A stretch of 64,000 nucleotides of DNA from assembly GCF_015714715.1 (NCBI RefSeq), contig NZ_WAHS01000002.1:62001-126000 (forward strand), given 5' to 3'. This document shows positions 35,277-44,388 of the stretch, in pieces (the first letter of the stretch is position 1; every line of letters starts with the position of its first letter). The position numbers and the translations under genes were made by a program. Origin of the DNA: Aestuariivirga litoralis. GTDB lineage: Bacteria; Pseudomonadota; Alphaproteobacteria; Rhizobiales; Aestuariivirgaceae. Below the pieces are notes generated by a model. That model made no database searches and was not told where the DNA came from. It was given only the letters and a program-made list of their open reading frames with translations.

Positions 35277-35606
35277 ATGAACTATGTAAGGGGAATATCG
35301 GCAGCGGCTGTTGCGCTATCGGTCACGCTGTCAGCCAGCAGTGCATTTGCTGGTTGCAGCTATATCAGACAAACCGCGGCCGGAAAAGATCAGAACTCTA
35401 CACTTGCGGCGGCCAACACTGCTGGATTGAAGGTAGTAAATCGAATTCAACAGCTATATGGCTCAGATGTGCGCTATGAGCCAGCCCGATCGAGCTGCAA
35501 GCGGTCCGGCGGCCTCTTCACGTGCACGATTACCCAGAAATACTGTGTCACCGGTGGGGAGCACCCACCATGCGAGTGGGAGAACGGCATGTGCGGTATG
35601 GGTTGA
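35277..35606 (+). CDS. Exported Cys-rich small protein, paralog B
   Basis: A 109-residue exported protein with the signal peptide MNYVRGISAAAVALSVTLSASSAFA. Mature core: QNSTLAAANTAGLKV...VRYEPARSSC...TCTITQKYCVTGG, homologous to paralog A on the other strand but with a shorter C-terminus (CEWENGMCGMG). The two starts face away from each other across 215 nt, and the pair is bracketed by folD and its relic. Probably a periplasmic or secreted disulfide-rich protein; function unknown. Confidence 0.7.
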   Translation: MNYVRGISAAAVALSVTLSASSAFAGCSYIRQTAAGKDQNSTLAAANTAGLKVVNRIQQLYGSDVRYEPARSSCKRSGGLFTCTITQKYCVTGGEHPPCEWENGMCGMG

Positions 35607-35644
35607 CGGGGTGAAAGGGAGGGGCATGCGACTGCCCCTCGCGC

Positions 35645-36523
35645 TTACATCGCCGGCGCTTTGATGCCTTTGATCGCGCTGGCAGCCTTCACCGTGTTGT
35701 AAAGCAGGCAGGCAATCGTCATCGGGCCTACACCACCGGGCACGGGCGTGATTGCTCCGGCCACTTTTTCGCAGGATGCAAAATCACAATCGCCGACCAG
35801 CTTGGCCTTGCCGTCGCGTTCGATGCGGTTGATGCCGACGTCAATCACGGTTGCACCCGGCTTGATCCAGTCGCCCTTCACCATCTCGGGCCGGCCCACG
35901 GCGGCGATGACGAGATCGGCCTGCCGCACGATGGACGGTAAATCCTTCGATTTCGAATGCGCAATGGTCACTGTGCAATTCTCCGCCAGCAGCAGCTGCG
36001 CCACCGGCTTGCCGACGATGTTGGAACGTCCGATCACCACGGCATTGATGCCGGAAAGATCACCCAGCACATCCTTGGCCAGCATCACGCAGCCGGTCGG
36101 CGTGCAGGCGACAAGCGCCTCCTGGCCGGTGGAAAGGCGGCCCACATTGACCACATGGAACCCGTCCACATCCTTGGCCGGATCAATGGCGTTCAGCACC
36201 TTGGCTGAGTCGATCTGCTTGGGCAGCGGCATCTGCACGAGAATGCCATGCACCGACGAATCCTTGTTCAGCTTGTCCACCAGCGCGAGGAGATCGGATT
36301 CGGATGTATCGGCAGGCAGCTTGTGCTCCCACGAATTCATCCCCACTTCGACCGTCTGCTTGGCCTTGTTGGCCACATAGACTTTCGACGCCGGGTCTTC
36401 GCCAACCAACACCACGGCGAGGCCCGGGGTGAGGCCGTGCTCAGCCTTCAGCGTGCTCACCGCCCCGGCGATGCGCTTGCGCAAGCCCTCAGCAAAAGCT
36501 TTTCCGTCAATGAGTTTGGCCAT
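35645..36523 (-). CDS. folD: Methylenetetrahydrofolate dehydrogenase/cyclohydrolase
   Basis: Bifunctional folate enzyme (292 residues) interconverting 5,10-methylene-, methenyl- and 10-formyl-tetrahydrofolate with NADP. The active-site lysine segment is [14 protein letters not shown] near residue 50, and the NADP/fold motifs are [16 protein letters not shown] and [19 protein letters not shown]. Start ATG 36523, after which the family N-terminus [12 protein letters not shown] begins. With fhs (38740-40413) it supplies one-carbon units. A relic of its 3' end lies 1 kb away. Confidence 0.95.
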   Translation of the reverse strand: MAKLIDGKAFAEGLRKRIAGAVSTLKAEHGLTPGLAVVLVGEDPASKVYVANKAKQTVEVGMNSWEHKLPADTSESDLLALVDKLNKDSSVHGILVQMPLPKQIDSAKVLNAIDPAKDVDGFHVVNVGRLSTGQEALVACTPTGCVMLAKDVLGDLSGINAVVIGRSNIVGKPVAQLLLAENCTVTIAHSKSKDLPSIVRQADLVIAAVGRPEMVKGDWIKPGATVIDVGINRIERDGKAKLVGDCDFASCEKVAGAITPVPGGVGPMTIACLLYNTVKAASAIKGIKAPAM

Positions 36524-36752
36524 GGTGCTTCCCCGTTCGAATTGTTGGCCATCACATAGCCAATCCATGCAGGGAAGCCAGCCTCAGTAACCGCTTTTTC
36601 GGTCAATTCCGTCATTTCGGTGACAATGGCCGCAACGCAGCATTCAATTTCACCGAACCCCAACCGCGCAACTGCAGCAAAGTGGCGAATTGCCAGCGTT
36701 TGACTCAGATTTGGGGTTGTATCAAGGTCGACTGCGGTTGGGGGATATCAAA

Positions 36753-38696
36753 ATGTCAGCTTTGGTCTTTAGCCTCGCACGGTACCAATATGCCCGCCGC
36801 CTTTTGGCCGGACTGATTGTCTTGGTTGTCGGACTTATCATTGGCAGCCTATGGGGACCACGCGATGCTCTGGCTTCGCCACCCACCGGCGAATGCAAAA
36901 CCATGTATTTGAAATGGCAGAAGCAAGGCGGATACGGATCTTTTGCTTGGTCTCAGCGTGGTGGCCGTTGCGGATATAACAACAACGCCCTTCATCAGGA
37001 TGATTCCCGTGCAAGTGCCCTCAAGGCTTGTGCGCGGAATGATTGTGTCATTATCCAAACTCTGAATAGCCCCTCAGAATGGGTCTCCAATATCAAGACA
37101 TGCTTTGATGGCAATGAAGGTGCCATAGAAGCATGTGGGTGGTTGATAAACAACCGCAAGGAAAAGGGTCGCGATCTGGGCTCGGATTACAACATGCTTG
37201 GCGTGATCTACGCCAAACAGGGCAATGCTGCCCTGGCACGGCAATACTATGATCTTGCCATCAAAGCCTATCCAAAGCAGGCATGGGCGATCAGCAATAT
37301 CGGTCGGCAGATGTACGACAGAGGCGATTATCAAGGGGCTCTGGATTATCTGAAAAAAGCCGTGGCGCTGTTCAAGGATCCGGGACACTGCCAAGCGCCG
37401 GACTGCGATTTCCGCGCTCGCAACCAGGAAATGATTGAACAGATAAGCGGCGAGCTGGAACGGATTAAAACGGCAAACTCCTTCGCACTTTGTATCAGTG
37501 CAACATCATCAAAACTTGATTCCTGGAATACTGAAAGAATTTATGCGGCAGCCGAAGCCAAACGGCGCGGACTGACCTTGGGTGATTGCCGGGTGCTTGC
37601 GGGGCGCGAACGTGCCGTCAATACCTATGAAAACTACCCGCCACGGGGTGTCTGTGATGCAGGGCTTGATGATGCGCGCCTGGCCTTCAAGGGAACTGAC
37701 TCTGACGCCGCGCGCGAGGCGCATCGGCGGAATTTCACTCTGGGCGATTGCCGGCGCCTGCTGGGCCTGCGGGAAAACCCGGTGCCTGAAGCCGTGACAA
37801 ATGGTGCCACTCAGTTGCTCAGCCAGATTGAGCAATTCTCCAGCGGTGGCCATGAATTTGCCGATCCCGTTGCTATCGCCCGTGCCGTGAGCGAACTGAA
37901 AGCGGCTCTGGCAGATGGTAAAACGGAGGACGTTCAAGCCAAGACAGCGACTCTGGCGCAGCTTACATCCGTCAACAAAACCTTCTCCAGCTTCACCGTT
38001 TCTGTCGAAGCCCATAAAATAGATCTCGCCACCACAGAGCTGATGATCAACCGAGCCAAGCTCGCGTCCATGTCAGGATTTGCAAAGGACTATGTTTCAC
38101 ATCACCTGACGTCAGACAAGAATCCGCAATTGTTGGGCATCATCGACAATTTGGAAGACCAGGCGAAATCCTCCGCCGGTCCAGATCTCGCAAAGCTGGT
38201 GACAGACACGCTCAAAACCTTCGAGAACGCGGGGCTGCAAGGTGATGTCAAGGATGCGATGACGCCGCGCGTCAAGGCGGCCGAAGACGCTGCCGCCGTG
38301 CTGAACAGCGATATGCCAGACGAGGCCGTTATCAAATCTCTAGCCGCCGGCTCTGATGATGCCCCCTGGACAGCAATAGCCCGGCAGAGACTGGAAAGCC
38401 TGGCTTTGCATCTGGCGCCAGATGGCCGCTTCGCTCTCGAATTTGGCCCCTTCGCCGACCGGGCACGGGCCCTGGAAATCTGGGACCGGATCCAGAAGCT
38501 TTATCCAGACACGATCAGCAACATCAAGCCATTCGCGCCCGGAGGCAACGCCGGCACAGGAACGGCCATGCTCTATTTCGATTCCGATCTTTCTGGACCC
38601 GTTGCAATTTCAAGCTGCCGGTTGATGACAGCCGTCAGTGGGCAGTCATGCAAAGTAGTCGATGGAATCCAGAAAATATTGGTCAAAAAGCAATGA
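36753..38696 (+). CDS. Envelope protein with TPR and SPOR-like domains
   Basis: A 647-residue protein with one N-terminal membrane segment (RRLLAGLIVLVVGLIIGSLW, residues 15-34). Next comes a Cys-containing DUF4189-like segment (CKTMYLKWQ...GSFAW...ACARNDCVII, about 50-95). TPR-like repeats (YNMLGVIYAKQGNAALARQY, then AWAISNIGRQMYDRGDYQGAL) lie near residues 145-205. Two copies of a short motif ending RRxLTLGDCRxLxGxRE lie near 265-285 and 320-340, and a SPOR-like C-terminus ends SSCRLMTAVSGQSCKVV. SPOR domains bind denuded peptidoglycan, so a periplasmic cell-wall role is inferred. Start ATG 36753 after GGGGGATATCAAA. Confidence 0.65.
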   Translation: MSALVFSLARYQYARRLLAGLIVLVVGLIIGSLWGPRDALASPPTGECKTMYLKWQKQGGYGSFAWSQRGGRCGYNNNALHQDDSRASALKACARNDCVIIQTLNSPSEWVSNIKTCFDGNEGAIEACGWLINNRKEKGRDLGSDYNMLGVIYAKQGNAALARQYYDLAIKAYPKQAWAISNIGRQMYDRGDYQGALDYLKKAVALFKDPGHCQAPDCDFRARNQEMIEQISGELERIKTANSFALCISATSSKLDSWNTERIYAAAEAKRRGLTLGDCRVLAGRERAVNTYENYPPRGVCDAGLDDARLAFKGTDSDAAREAHRRNFTLGDCRRLLGLRENPVPEAVTNGATQLLSQIEQFSSGGHEFADPVAIARAVSELKAALADGKTEDVQAKTATLAQLTSVNKTFSSFTVSVEAHKIDLATTELMINRAKLASMSGFAKDYVSHHLTSDKNPQLLGIIDNLEDQAKSSAGPDLAKLVTDTLKTFENAGLQGDVKDAMTPRVKAAEDAAAVLNSDMPDEAVIKSLAAGSDDAPWTAIARQRLESLALHLAPDGRFALEFGPFADRARALEIWDRIQKLYPDTISNIKPFAPGGNAGTGTAMLYFDSDLSGPVAISSCRLMTAVSGQSCKVVDGIQKILVKKQ

Positions 38697-38699
38697 AAT

Positions 38700-38730
38700 C
38701 CCTCGCTCCCGGCTGAGCCGGGAACGAGGG
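38700..38730 (-). terminator. Hairpin between convergent genes
   Basis: 14-bp stem CCCTCGCTCCCGGC/GCCGGGAACGAGGG with one mismatch and a TGA loop, 3 nt after the SPOR-protein stop and 9 nt before the fhs stop. On the minus strand it is followed by ATTTCATTGCTTTTT, so it most likely terminates fhs; on the plus strand it is followed by A-rich sequence. Confidence 0.7.
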
Positions 38731-38739
38731 AAAAATTGC

Positions 38740-40413
38740 TTAGAACAAGCCTTCGATCTGGCCGCCCTTGCCGAGGCCGATCACTTCGGCTGATGGCACC
38801 TTGGGCAGGCCTGGCATGGTCATGATCTCACCGCAGACAACCACGATGAATTCCGCACCCGCCGAGAGGCGCACTTCGCGGATTGGGATCGTGTGGTTGG
38901 TGGGTGCACCCTTGAGGTTCGGGTCGGTCGAGAATGAATATTGCGTCTTGGCCATGCAGATCGGGAACTTGCCGTAACCGGCGGCTTCCCAGGTCTTGAG
39001 CTGGTCGCGCACGCTCTTGTCGGCGATGACGTCATCGGCGCGGTAGATTTCGCGGGCAATGGTCTTCACCTTGTCGAACAGCGAGAGCTCTTCGCCATAG
39101 ATCGGCTTGAACTGCGAGCCCTTCTCGGCCAGCGTGACCACATGCTTGGCCAAAGCTTCCGTACCCTTGGAGCCTTCGGCCCAATGGGTGCACTTGAAGG
39201 CTTCCACGCCGTGTTCCTTGGCGAAGGCCTTGATCACTTCGATCTCGGCATCGGTGTCGGCGATGAAGTGGTTGATGGCGACAGCAATCGGCACACCGAA
39301 CTTCTTCATGTTCTCAAGGTGACGGCCCAGATTGGCGCAGCCCTTCTTGAGCGCTTCCACATTTTCCTTCTTCAGATCTTCCTTGGCCACACCGCCATGC
39401 ATCTTGAGGGCGCGCACGGTGGCGACGATCACGGCAGCAGCCGGGGTGAGGTTGGCCTTGCGGCACTTGATGTCGAAGAACTTTTCAGCGCCAAGGTCAG
39501 CGCCGAAACCTGCTTCGGTAACGACGTAATCAGCCAGCTTCAATGCCGTCTGCGTGGCCATGACCGAGTTGCAGCCATGGGCGATGTTGGCGAACGGACC
39601 GCCATGCACAAAGGCCGGATTGTTTTCCAGCGTCTGAACCAGGTTCGGCTGCAGCGCGTCCTTCAGCAGAACCACCATGGCGCCAGCGGCTTTGATATCC
39701 TTGGCGAGAACCGGGGTCTTGTCCTTCTTGTAGGCGACGACGATCTGGCCGATGCGGCGCTCAAGGTCGGCAATTGAAGTGGCGAGGCACAGGATGGCCA
39801 TGATTTCCGAAGCCACCGTGATGTCGAAACCAGCTTCGCGTGGATAGCCGTTGGCCACGCCGCCCAGCGAGCAGACGATTTCGCGCAGCGCACGGTCATT
39901 CATGTCCATCACACGGCGCCAGGCCACGCGGCGGGTGTCGATGCCGAGCTCATTGCCCCAATAGATGTGGTTGTCGATCATCGCCGACAGCAGGTTGTGA
40001 GCTGAGGTGATGGCGTGGAAGTCACCGGTAAAGTGCAGGTTGATGTCTTCCATCGGAACGATCTGGGCATAACCGCCGCCAGCCGCACCACCCTTCATGC
40101 CGAAGCACGGGCCGAGTGATGGTTCGCGCAATGCGACGATGGCCTTCTTGCCGATCTTGTTGAGGCCGTCACCCAGACCCACGGTCGTGGTGGTCTTGCC
40201 TTCACCGGCAGGGGTTGGGTTGATGGCGGTGACGAGGATCAGCTTGCCGTCCGGCTTCTTGGCCAGCGTGTCGATATAGCTGAGTGTCACCTTGGCTTTG
40301 GTGTGGCCGTAAGGAACCAGGTCCGCCTCCGGAATGCCCAGCTTCTTGCCGATTTCCATGATCGGCTTCATCTTGGCTTCGCGTGCGATTTCGATATCGG
40401 ATTTAACGGTCAT
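38740..40413 (-). CDS. fhs: Formate--tetrahydrofolate ligase
   Basis: ATP-dependent enzyme (557 residues) making 10-formyltetrahydrofolate from formate. The P-loop [18 protein letters not shown] is near residue 63, and [22 protein letters not shown] follows. The C-terminus [20 protein letters not shown] is intact. Start ATG 40413 follows GAGGAAGC; an earlier in-frame start would add 47 residues lacking family similarity. It faces the 390-nt region shared with the cold shock gene. With folD it completes formate entry into the one-carbon pool. Confidence 0.96.
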   Translation of the reverse strand: MTVKSDIEIAREAKMKPIMEIGKKLGIPEADLVPYGHTKAKVTLSYIDTLAKKPDGKLILVTAINPTPAGEGKTTTTVGLGDGLNKIGKKAIVALREPSLGPCFGMKGGAAGGGYAQIVPMEDINLHFTGDFHAITSAHNLLSAMIDNHIYWGNELGIDTRRVAWRRVMDMNDRALREIVCSLGGVANGYPREAGFDITVASEIMAILCLATSIADLERRIGQIVVAYKKDKTPVLAKDIKAAGAMVVLLKDALQPNLVQTLENNPAFVHGGPFANIAHGCNSVMATQTALKLADYVVTEAGFGADLGAEKFFDIKCRKANLTPAAAVIVATVRALKMHGGVAKEDLKKENVEALKKGCANLGRHLENMKKFGVPIAVAINHFIADTDAEIEVIKAFAKEHGVEAFKCTHWAEGSKGTEALAKHVVTLAEKGSQFKPIYGEELSLFDKVKTIAREIYRADDVIADKSVRDQLKTWEAAGYGKFPICMAKTQYSFSTDPNLKGAPTNHTIPIREVRLSAGAEFIVVVCGEIMTMPGLPKVPSAEVIGLGKGGQIEGLF

Positions 40414-40803
40414 TGCTTCCTCGGCGCTGGGGTTTGGGAATCTTGTTGGCGCGCACCATAAACATTTGCGTTTCAGTGCCACAACAAAATCCGTCTCAGC
40501 TCTATCTGTGAGCGACAAGGCGTTACGATGAACCGGGACGGTGAGGGTCCTCATCCGGTCGCCTTTTGGGCATTTGCCCGCCCGCTTCCCAAATGTCGCA
40601 AAATGCTCCGGAGCGCCGTTTAATCAATAGTGGCTTGTCAGGGTGCGACAACCTGTCTATAATGCTGCGGTCGAGTTTCCCTGGTTGGCGCTCTAGCTCT
40701 GCTCTTGAAACACAAGCGCCATTGCTTCTCCCTTCCAGATTCGATGCCCGGTTTGTCGTGTCTGCGAAAAACTGGAACAACATTGTCTTGAGAAGGAAAG
40801 TCT
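40414..40803. other. 390-nt divergent intergenic region (fhs/csp)
   Basis: No convincing gene is seen. It holds the csp promoter at 40635-40663 and about 135 nt of csp leader. The half nearest fhs (40414-40630) should contain the fhs promoter, but no clear -35/-10 pair was found there. Confidence 0.6.
40635..40663 (+). promoter_or_regulatory. Sigma-70-type promoter of the cold shock gene
   Basis: -35 TTGTCA (40635-40640), 17-nt spacer, -10 TATAAT (40658-40663). Transcription should start near 40670, giving a leader of about 134 nt before the ATG, as in thermoregulated cspA-type mRNAs. Confidence 0.8.
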
Positions 40804-41013
40804 ATGCAAAAAGGCACCGTTAAGTGGTTCAACACGCAAAAAGGCTACGGCTTCATTCAGCCTGAAGCAGGTGGTCCGGACGTGTTCGTCCACATCAGCG
40901 CTGTTGAAAAAGCTGGTCTGCGCGGCCTCAATGAAGGCCAGAAAGTCAGCTACGAAATCGTAGCCGACAAGCGCACCGGCAAATCTGCCGCCGACCAGCT
41001 GCAAGCCATCTAA
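40804..41013 (+). CDS. Cold shock protein (CspA family)
   Basis: A 69-residue single cold-shock domain. RNP1 is KGYGFIQP (residues 13-20) and RNP2 is VFVHISAV. It is a nucleic-acid chaperone binding single-stranded RNA. GAAGGAAAG lies just before the ATG. It has its own promoter, a long leader and its own terminator, so it is monocistronic. Which csp paralog it is cannot be told from sequence alone. Confidence 0.95.
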   Translation: MQKGTVKWFNTQKGYGFIQPEAGGPDVFVHISAVEKAGLRGLNEGQKVSYEIVADKRTGKSAADQLQAI

Positions 41014-41043
41014 AACGTCTACAAAAGCCGCACATCACTAAGC

Positions 41044-41087
41044 GCCGCATTCTTTCGGGCCAAGGAAAGAGTGCGGCTTTTGTTTTT
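41044..41087 (+). terminator. Terminator of the cold shock gene
   Basis: 13-bp stem GCCGCATTCTTTC/GAAAGAGTGCGGC with one wobble pair and an 8-nt loop, followed by TTTTGTTTTT. The right arm can instead pair with AAAAGCCGCAC at 41023-41033, an alternative 11-bp stem. The last T's touch the stop of the convergent dehydratase gene. Confidence 0.88.
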
Positions 41088-42019
41088 CAAGTGAAACTCA
41101 CGGCCGTGGTGTTGGCGCCGCACAGCAAAACCGCCACGCGTTCACCCGGCGATGGCTGGTATTTGCCCGACAGCAGCGCGGCAAATGCACAAGCTCCGCC
41201 CGGTTCCGCCACCACGCGCATCTCCCGCCACAAGGCCGCTTGAGCCGCGCGAATATCATCATCCGAAACCAGCAAGCTTTGTGTGATGTATCGCTGCGCC
41301 ACCGGGAACATCAAAGCGCCTACCTGTTTGGGTGAAAGTGAATCTGATGCAATGCCGTCAGTGGGTGCATCGACGGGCCGGCCCGCCGCGAGCGCCATAT
41401 GCAGCGTGGGTGATCCTTCCGGCTCCACCGCCACCACCTTCACGCGATTTTCAAACCAGGCCGCAATGCCGCCGATCAATCCACCGCCGCCCACCGCAAC
41501 CAGCAACGTATCAACCTCCGGCGCATCTTCCTCCAGCTCGAGCCCGACTGTGCCCTGCCCCATCATCGTCTCCACCTGCTCGAAAGCGTGGATCGGCATG
41601 GCACCGGTTTTCGCCACATGCGCCTGGCTGGCGGCCAGCGCATCGGCGTAGCGCGCCCCACCGATCACCAGATCCGCACCATAGGACCGTATGGCATCAG
41701 CCTTGGCTGGCGAAGTGACTTCAGGAACAAAAATGCTGGCTTTGTGCCCCGCAGCCCGCGCCGCATAGGCCACCGCAGCACCATGATTGCCACCTGATGC
41801 CGCAACCACACCAGCCGCCGGCACGGGCCGCGTGAGCATGTTGGTGAAAGCTCCGCGCGCCTTGAAAGAGCCCGACACCTGCATGTATTCGTGCTTGAAG
41901 ATGATCTCTGGCACGGCAAGCGCGAAATCCGCACCCTTCACGGAAGTGATAGGCGTGCGGCGGATATGCGGGCGGATGGCCTTGTAAGCTTCGGCAATCT
42001 TGTCTTTCGAAATACTCAT
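41087..42019 (-). CDS. Threonine/serine dehydratase-like PLP enzyme
   Basis: A 310-residue type II PLP enzyme. The Schiff-base lysine is in YMQVSGSFKARGAFTNM near residue 53, and the phosphate-binding loop is in VAVGGGGLIGGIAAW near residue 172. Such enzymes deaminate threonine or serine to 2-oxobutyrate or pyruvate. It has no regulatory ACT domain, so a catabolic (TdcB-like) or serine racemase-like form fits. Only 15 nt separate it from the FabF-like gene upstream, so the two may be cotranscribed. Confidence 0.86.
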   Translation of the reverse strand: MSISKDKIAEAYKAIRPHIRRTPITSVKGADFALAVPEIIFKHEYMQVSGSFKARGAFTNMLTRPVPAAGVVAASGGNHGAAVAYAARAAGHKASIFVPEVTSPAKADAIRSYGADLVIGGARYADALAASQAHVAKTGAMPIHAFEQVETMMGQGTVGLELEEDAPEVDTLLVAVGGGGLIGGIAAWFENRVKVVAVEPEGSPTLHMALAAGRPVDAPTDGIASDSLSPKQVGALMFPVAQRYITQSLLVSDDDIRAAQAALWREMRVVAEPGGACAFAALLSGKYQPSPGERVAVLLCGANTTAVSFT

Positions 42020-42034
42020 CCCGCGCCCTGCGTT

Positions 42035-43306
42035 TCAAACCGGCTTGGAGAATATCACACTCGCATTCACACCGCCAAAGCCGAAACCGTTGGACAAAAC
42101 ATGCTGGAAAGTTTTGCTCTCAGCCTTGGGGCCGACCAGTTTCAACCCTTCCGCCAGCGGGTCTGGATTGGTGAGGTTCAATGTCGGCGGCATCACACCT
42201 TTGATCAAAGACATGATGGCGAAGATCGCTTCCACACCACCCGCCGCACCGAGCAGATGACCCGTGGCGGATTTGGTGGCGCTGATCGCCACATCAGCGC
42301 TCATGCCGAACAACCGCTTGATCGCCATCAGCTCGCCCTTGTCGCCCACTGGCGTTGAGGTGGAATGCGCATTGATATGACCGATATCGGCGGGCGAAAG
42401 CTTCGCGTCTCGCAATGCAATTTCCATTGCACGCCGCGCGCCTTCGCCATCCTCCGGCCCGGCGGTAAGATGATAGGCATCGGCGGTGGTGCCATAGCCC
42501 GAAACCTCGGCAATGATCGTGGCACCGCGCGCCTTGGCATGCGCTTCGGATTCGATCACCAATATGCCAGCACCCTCGCCCATCACAAAACCATCACGCG
42601 CGGAATCAAACGGCCGCGAAGCCTGTTCGGGATGATCGGTGAAACCAGTAGAGAGCGCGCGTGCGGCGGCAAAGGAGCCGAGCGACACGCGGTCAATGCA
42701 GGCTTCTGCCCCGCCGCAGATTGCCACGTCGGCTTCACCCGCGCGGATCATCCGCGCCGCATCGCCAATCGCCTGAACGCTGGCGGCGCAGGCCGTAACC
42801 GGCGCACCCATGGGCCCGCGGAAACCATGCAGGATGGAAACCCAGCCCGAAGCGAGGTTGGCCAGAAAGGCCGGCACGGTGAAAGGCGACAGGCGGCGCA
42901 CGCCGGAAGTGTTCACTGTTTCGATGGCATGGCGGATGGTGACAAAGCCACCGATACCGGAGGCAATCACGGTGGCAGTACGCGTGCGCTGGTCTTCGGT
43001 TTCTGGCTTCCATCCCGCCTGTGCGATGGCTTCGCTGGCCGCCTGGATGGCGAAGGCGATGAAACGGTCCATCTTCTTCTGGTCTTTGACAATGATGGCC
43101 TTGTCGATATCGAAACCGGCTTCGGCATCTTCCGCAATCGAAGGCACCACGCCGCCCACCTTGGCAGCGAGATCAGGCACGATCTCTTCCGGCAAACGGC
43201 GCAGGCCGGAACGTCCGGCCAGCAAACGCGCCCACACCTTGTCCACCCCAACGCCCAGCGGTGAAACGATGCCCATGCCGGTAACGACAACTTTGGTTCT
43301 GCTCAT
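42035..43306 (-). CDS. Beta-ketoacyl-ACP synthase II (FabF-like)
   Basis: A 423-residue condensing enzyme. The active-site cysteine is in GAPVTACAASVQAIGDA near residue 170, the histidines are in HINAHSTSTPVGD and KSATGHLLGAAGG, and the C-terminus SNGFGFGGVNAS is standard. The product joins malonyl-ACP to acyl-ACP. It starts directly after a MarR-type regulator gene (0-nt gap), not near fabG/acpP, so it may be a secondary or regulated FabF copy rather than the housekeeping one. Confidence 0.9.
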   Translation of the reverse strand: MSRTKVVVTGMGIVSPLGVGVDKVWARLLAGRSGLRRLPEEIVPDLAAKVGGVVPSIAEDAEAGFDIDKAIIVKDQKKMDRFIAFAIQAASEAIAQAGWKPETEDQRTRTATVIASGIGGFVTIRHAIETVNTSGVRRLSPFTVPAFLANLASGWVSILHGFRGPMGAPVTACAASVQAIGDAARMIRAGEADVAICGGAEACIDRVSLGSFAAARALSTGFTDHPEQASRPFDSARDGFVMGEGAGILVIESEAHAKARGATIIAEVSGYGTTADAYHLTAGPEDGEGARRAMEIALRDAKLSPADIGHINAHSTSTPVGDKGELMAIKRLFGMSADVAISATKSATGHLLGAAGGVEAIFAIMSLIKGVMPPTLNLTNPDPLAEGLKLVGPKAESKTFQHVLSNGFGFGGVNASVIFSKPV

Positions 43307-43756
43307 TTAGAGTGTCTCCTTCAATTTGCTCTGCGCCACGCGTTCGATCTTGCGCAGAATATTGCGCGCCCGATCTGCATCAGCGCCCAATGCGGCTTCG
43401 AATTCGGCTTGAGTTTGGTGCCAGATTTTGACAGCGCGCTTCAGCACCGCAGCACCAGCCGGAGTGAGCTTCACGCTCTGCCCGCCGCGCCCGCGCGCAT
43501 TGTCGCTTTCAACCCACTTGTTCTTCTTGAGTACGGCAAGATTGCGGGTGAGAGCCGAGGCCTCAATATCCAGCGACCGCGACAGCGTGGCCACCGAGGC
43601 ATCCTTGCTCTGGTTCAACGCCACCAGCACGGAGAACTGGCTGATCCGCAGGCCCACTTTCTGCATGCGCGCATCAAGCACCCGCGTAATCGCCCGCGCC
43701 GTAGAGCGCGCGCGAAAGCCGAAACAATTCTCAGGGATATAGGCGAGGTCCAGCAT
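43307..43756 (-). CDS. MarR-family transcriptional regulator
   Basis: A 149-residue winged-helix regulator. The DNA-binding core is SVATLSRSLDIEASALTRNLAVLKKNKWVE (about residues 53-82), with the wing GRGGQSVKLTPAG. Its stop abuts the FabF-like start, so it likely controls that gene and itself. Ligand unknown. Start ATG 43756; AAATGCTGG precedes the start without a clear Shine-Dalgarno site. Confidence 0.88.
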   Translation of the reverse strand: MLDLAYIPENCFGFRARSTARAITRVLDARMQKVGLRISQFSVLVALNQSKDASVATLSRSLDIEASALTRNLAVLKKNKWVESDNARGRGGQSVKLTPAGAAVLKRAVKIWHQTQAEFEAALGADADRARNILRKIERVAQSKLKETL

Positions 43757-43794
43757 TTAACATGCATATACATGATTAAATGCTGGACTGCAAA

Positions 43795-44388
43795 TCAGCG
43801 CAGAAAATCCTGCACCGCCGCCAGTTCTTCATTGCGGAGTTCATGCCCGCCCTGGTGCCAATGCAATTCTGCCTCAACACCTTGCGCCTTGAACCAATCA
43901 GCCAGAGTCTGCGTCATCGGCGCCGGACAGATCGGATCGTGCTTCCCCGCCGTAATCAGCACACGGGTTCCCTTCAGATCAACCGGCGCTGGCTGCCAGG
44001 GGATCAGCGGATGCATCAGGATCACATCGCTGAATAATTGAGGCCGCGCCATCACTACCGAAGCCAGAATGTTGGCTCCGTTCGAATAGCCAAGCCCGAT
44101 CACCCGGGGTGCATCGCCCTTATGCGCAGCGACAAAATCCGCCATCGCACTGGTGCGCTGCGCCAGATCTTCCATGTCATAGACGCCTTCCGCCTTGCGG
44201 CGGAAATAACGCAGCATGCCCTGCTCCGAAACGTCGCCGCGCGGGCTGATCACATGGGCTTGCGGCATCAACTCCTGCGCCAGGCCATGAAACTGGTTCT
44301 CGTTGCCGCCGGTGCCATGAAACGTAAAAATAAGTGGAGCGCCGGGCGAACCCGGCGTCTCATTGAATGTGTAGGTCATGGCGCTCAC
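43795..44388 (-). CDS. MhqD-like alpha/beta hydrolase (carboxylesterase)
   Basis: A 197-residue alpha/beta hydrolase with the nucleophile serine in GLGYSNGAN (GxSxG, near residue 100), Asp in AGKHDPICP and His in WHQGGHEL. It overlaps the ring-cleaving dioxygenase-like gene by 4 nt. In Bacillus subtilis, MhqD and MhqO/MhqE-type proteins form a quinone and catechol detoxification set, so the same role is likely here. Confidence 0.85.
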   Translation of the reverse strand: MSAMTYTFNETPGSPGAPLIFTFHGTGGNENQFHGLAQELMPQAHVISPRGDVSEQGMLRYFRRKAEGVYDMEDLAQRTSAMADFVAAHKGDAPRVIGLGYSNGANILASVVMARPQLFSDVILMHPLIPWQPAPVDLKGTRVLITAGKHDPICPAPMTQTLADWFKAQGVEAELHWHQGGHELRNEELAAVQDFLR

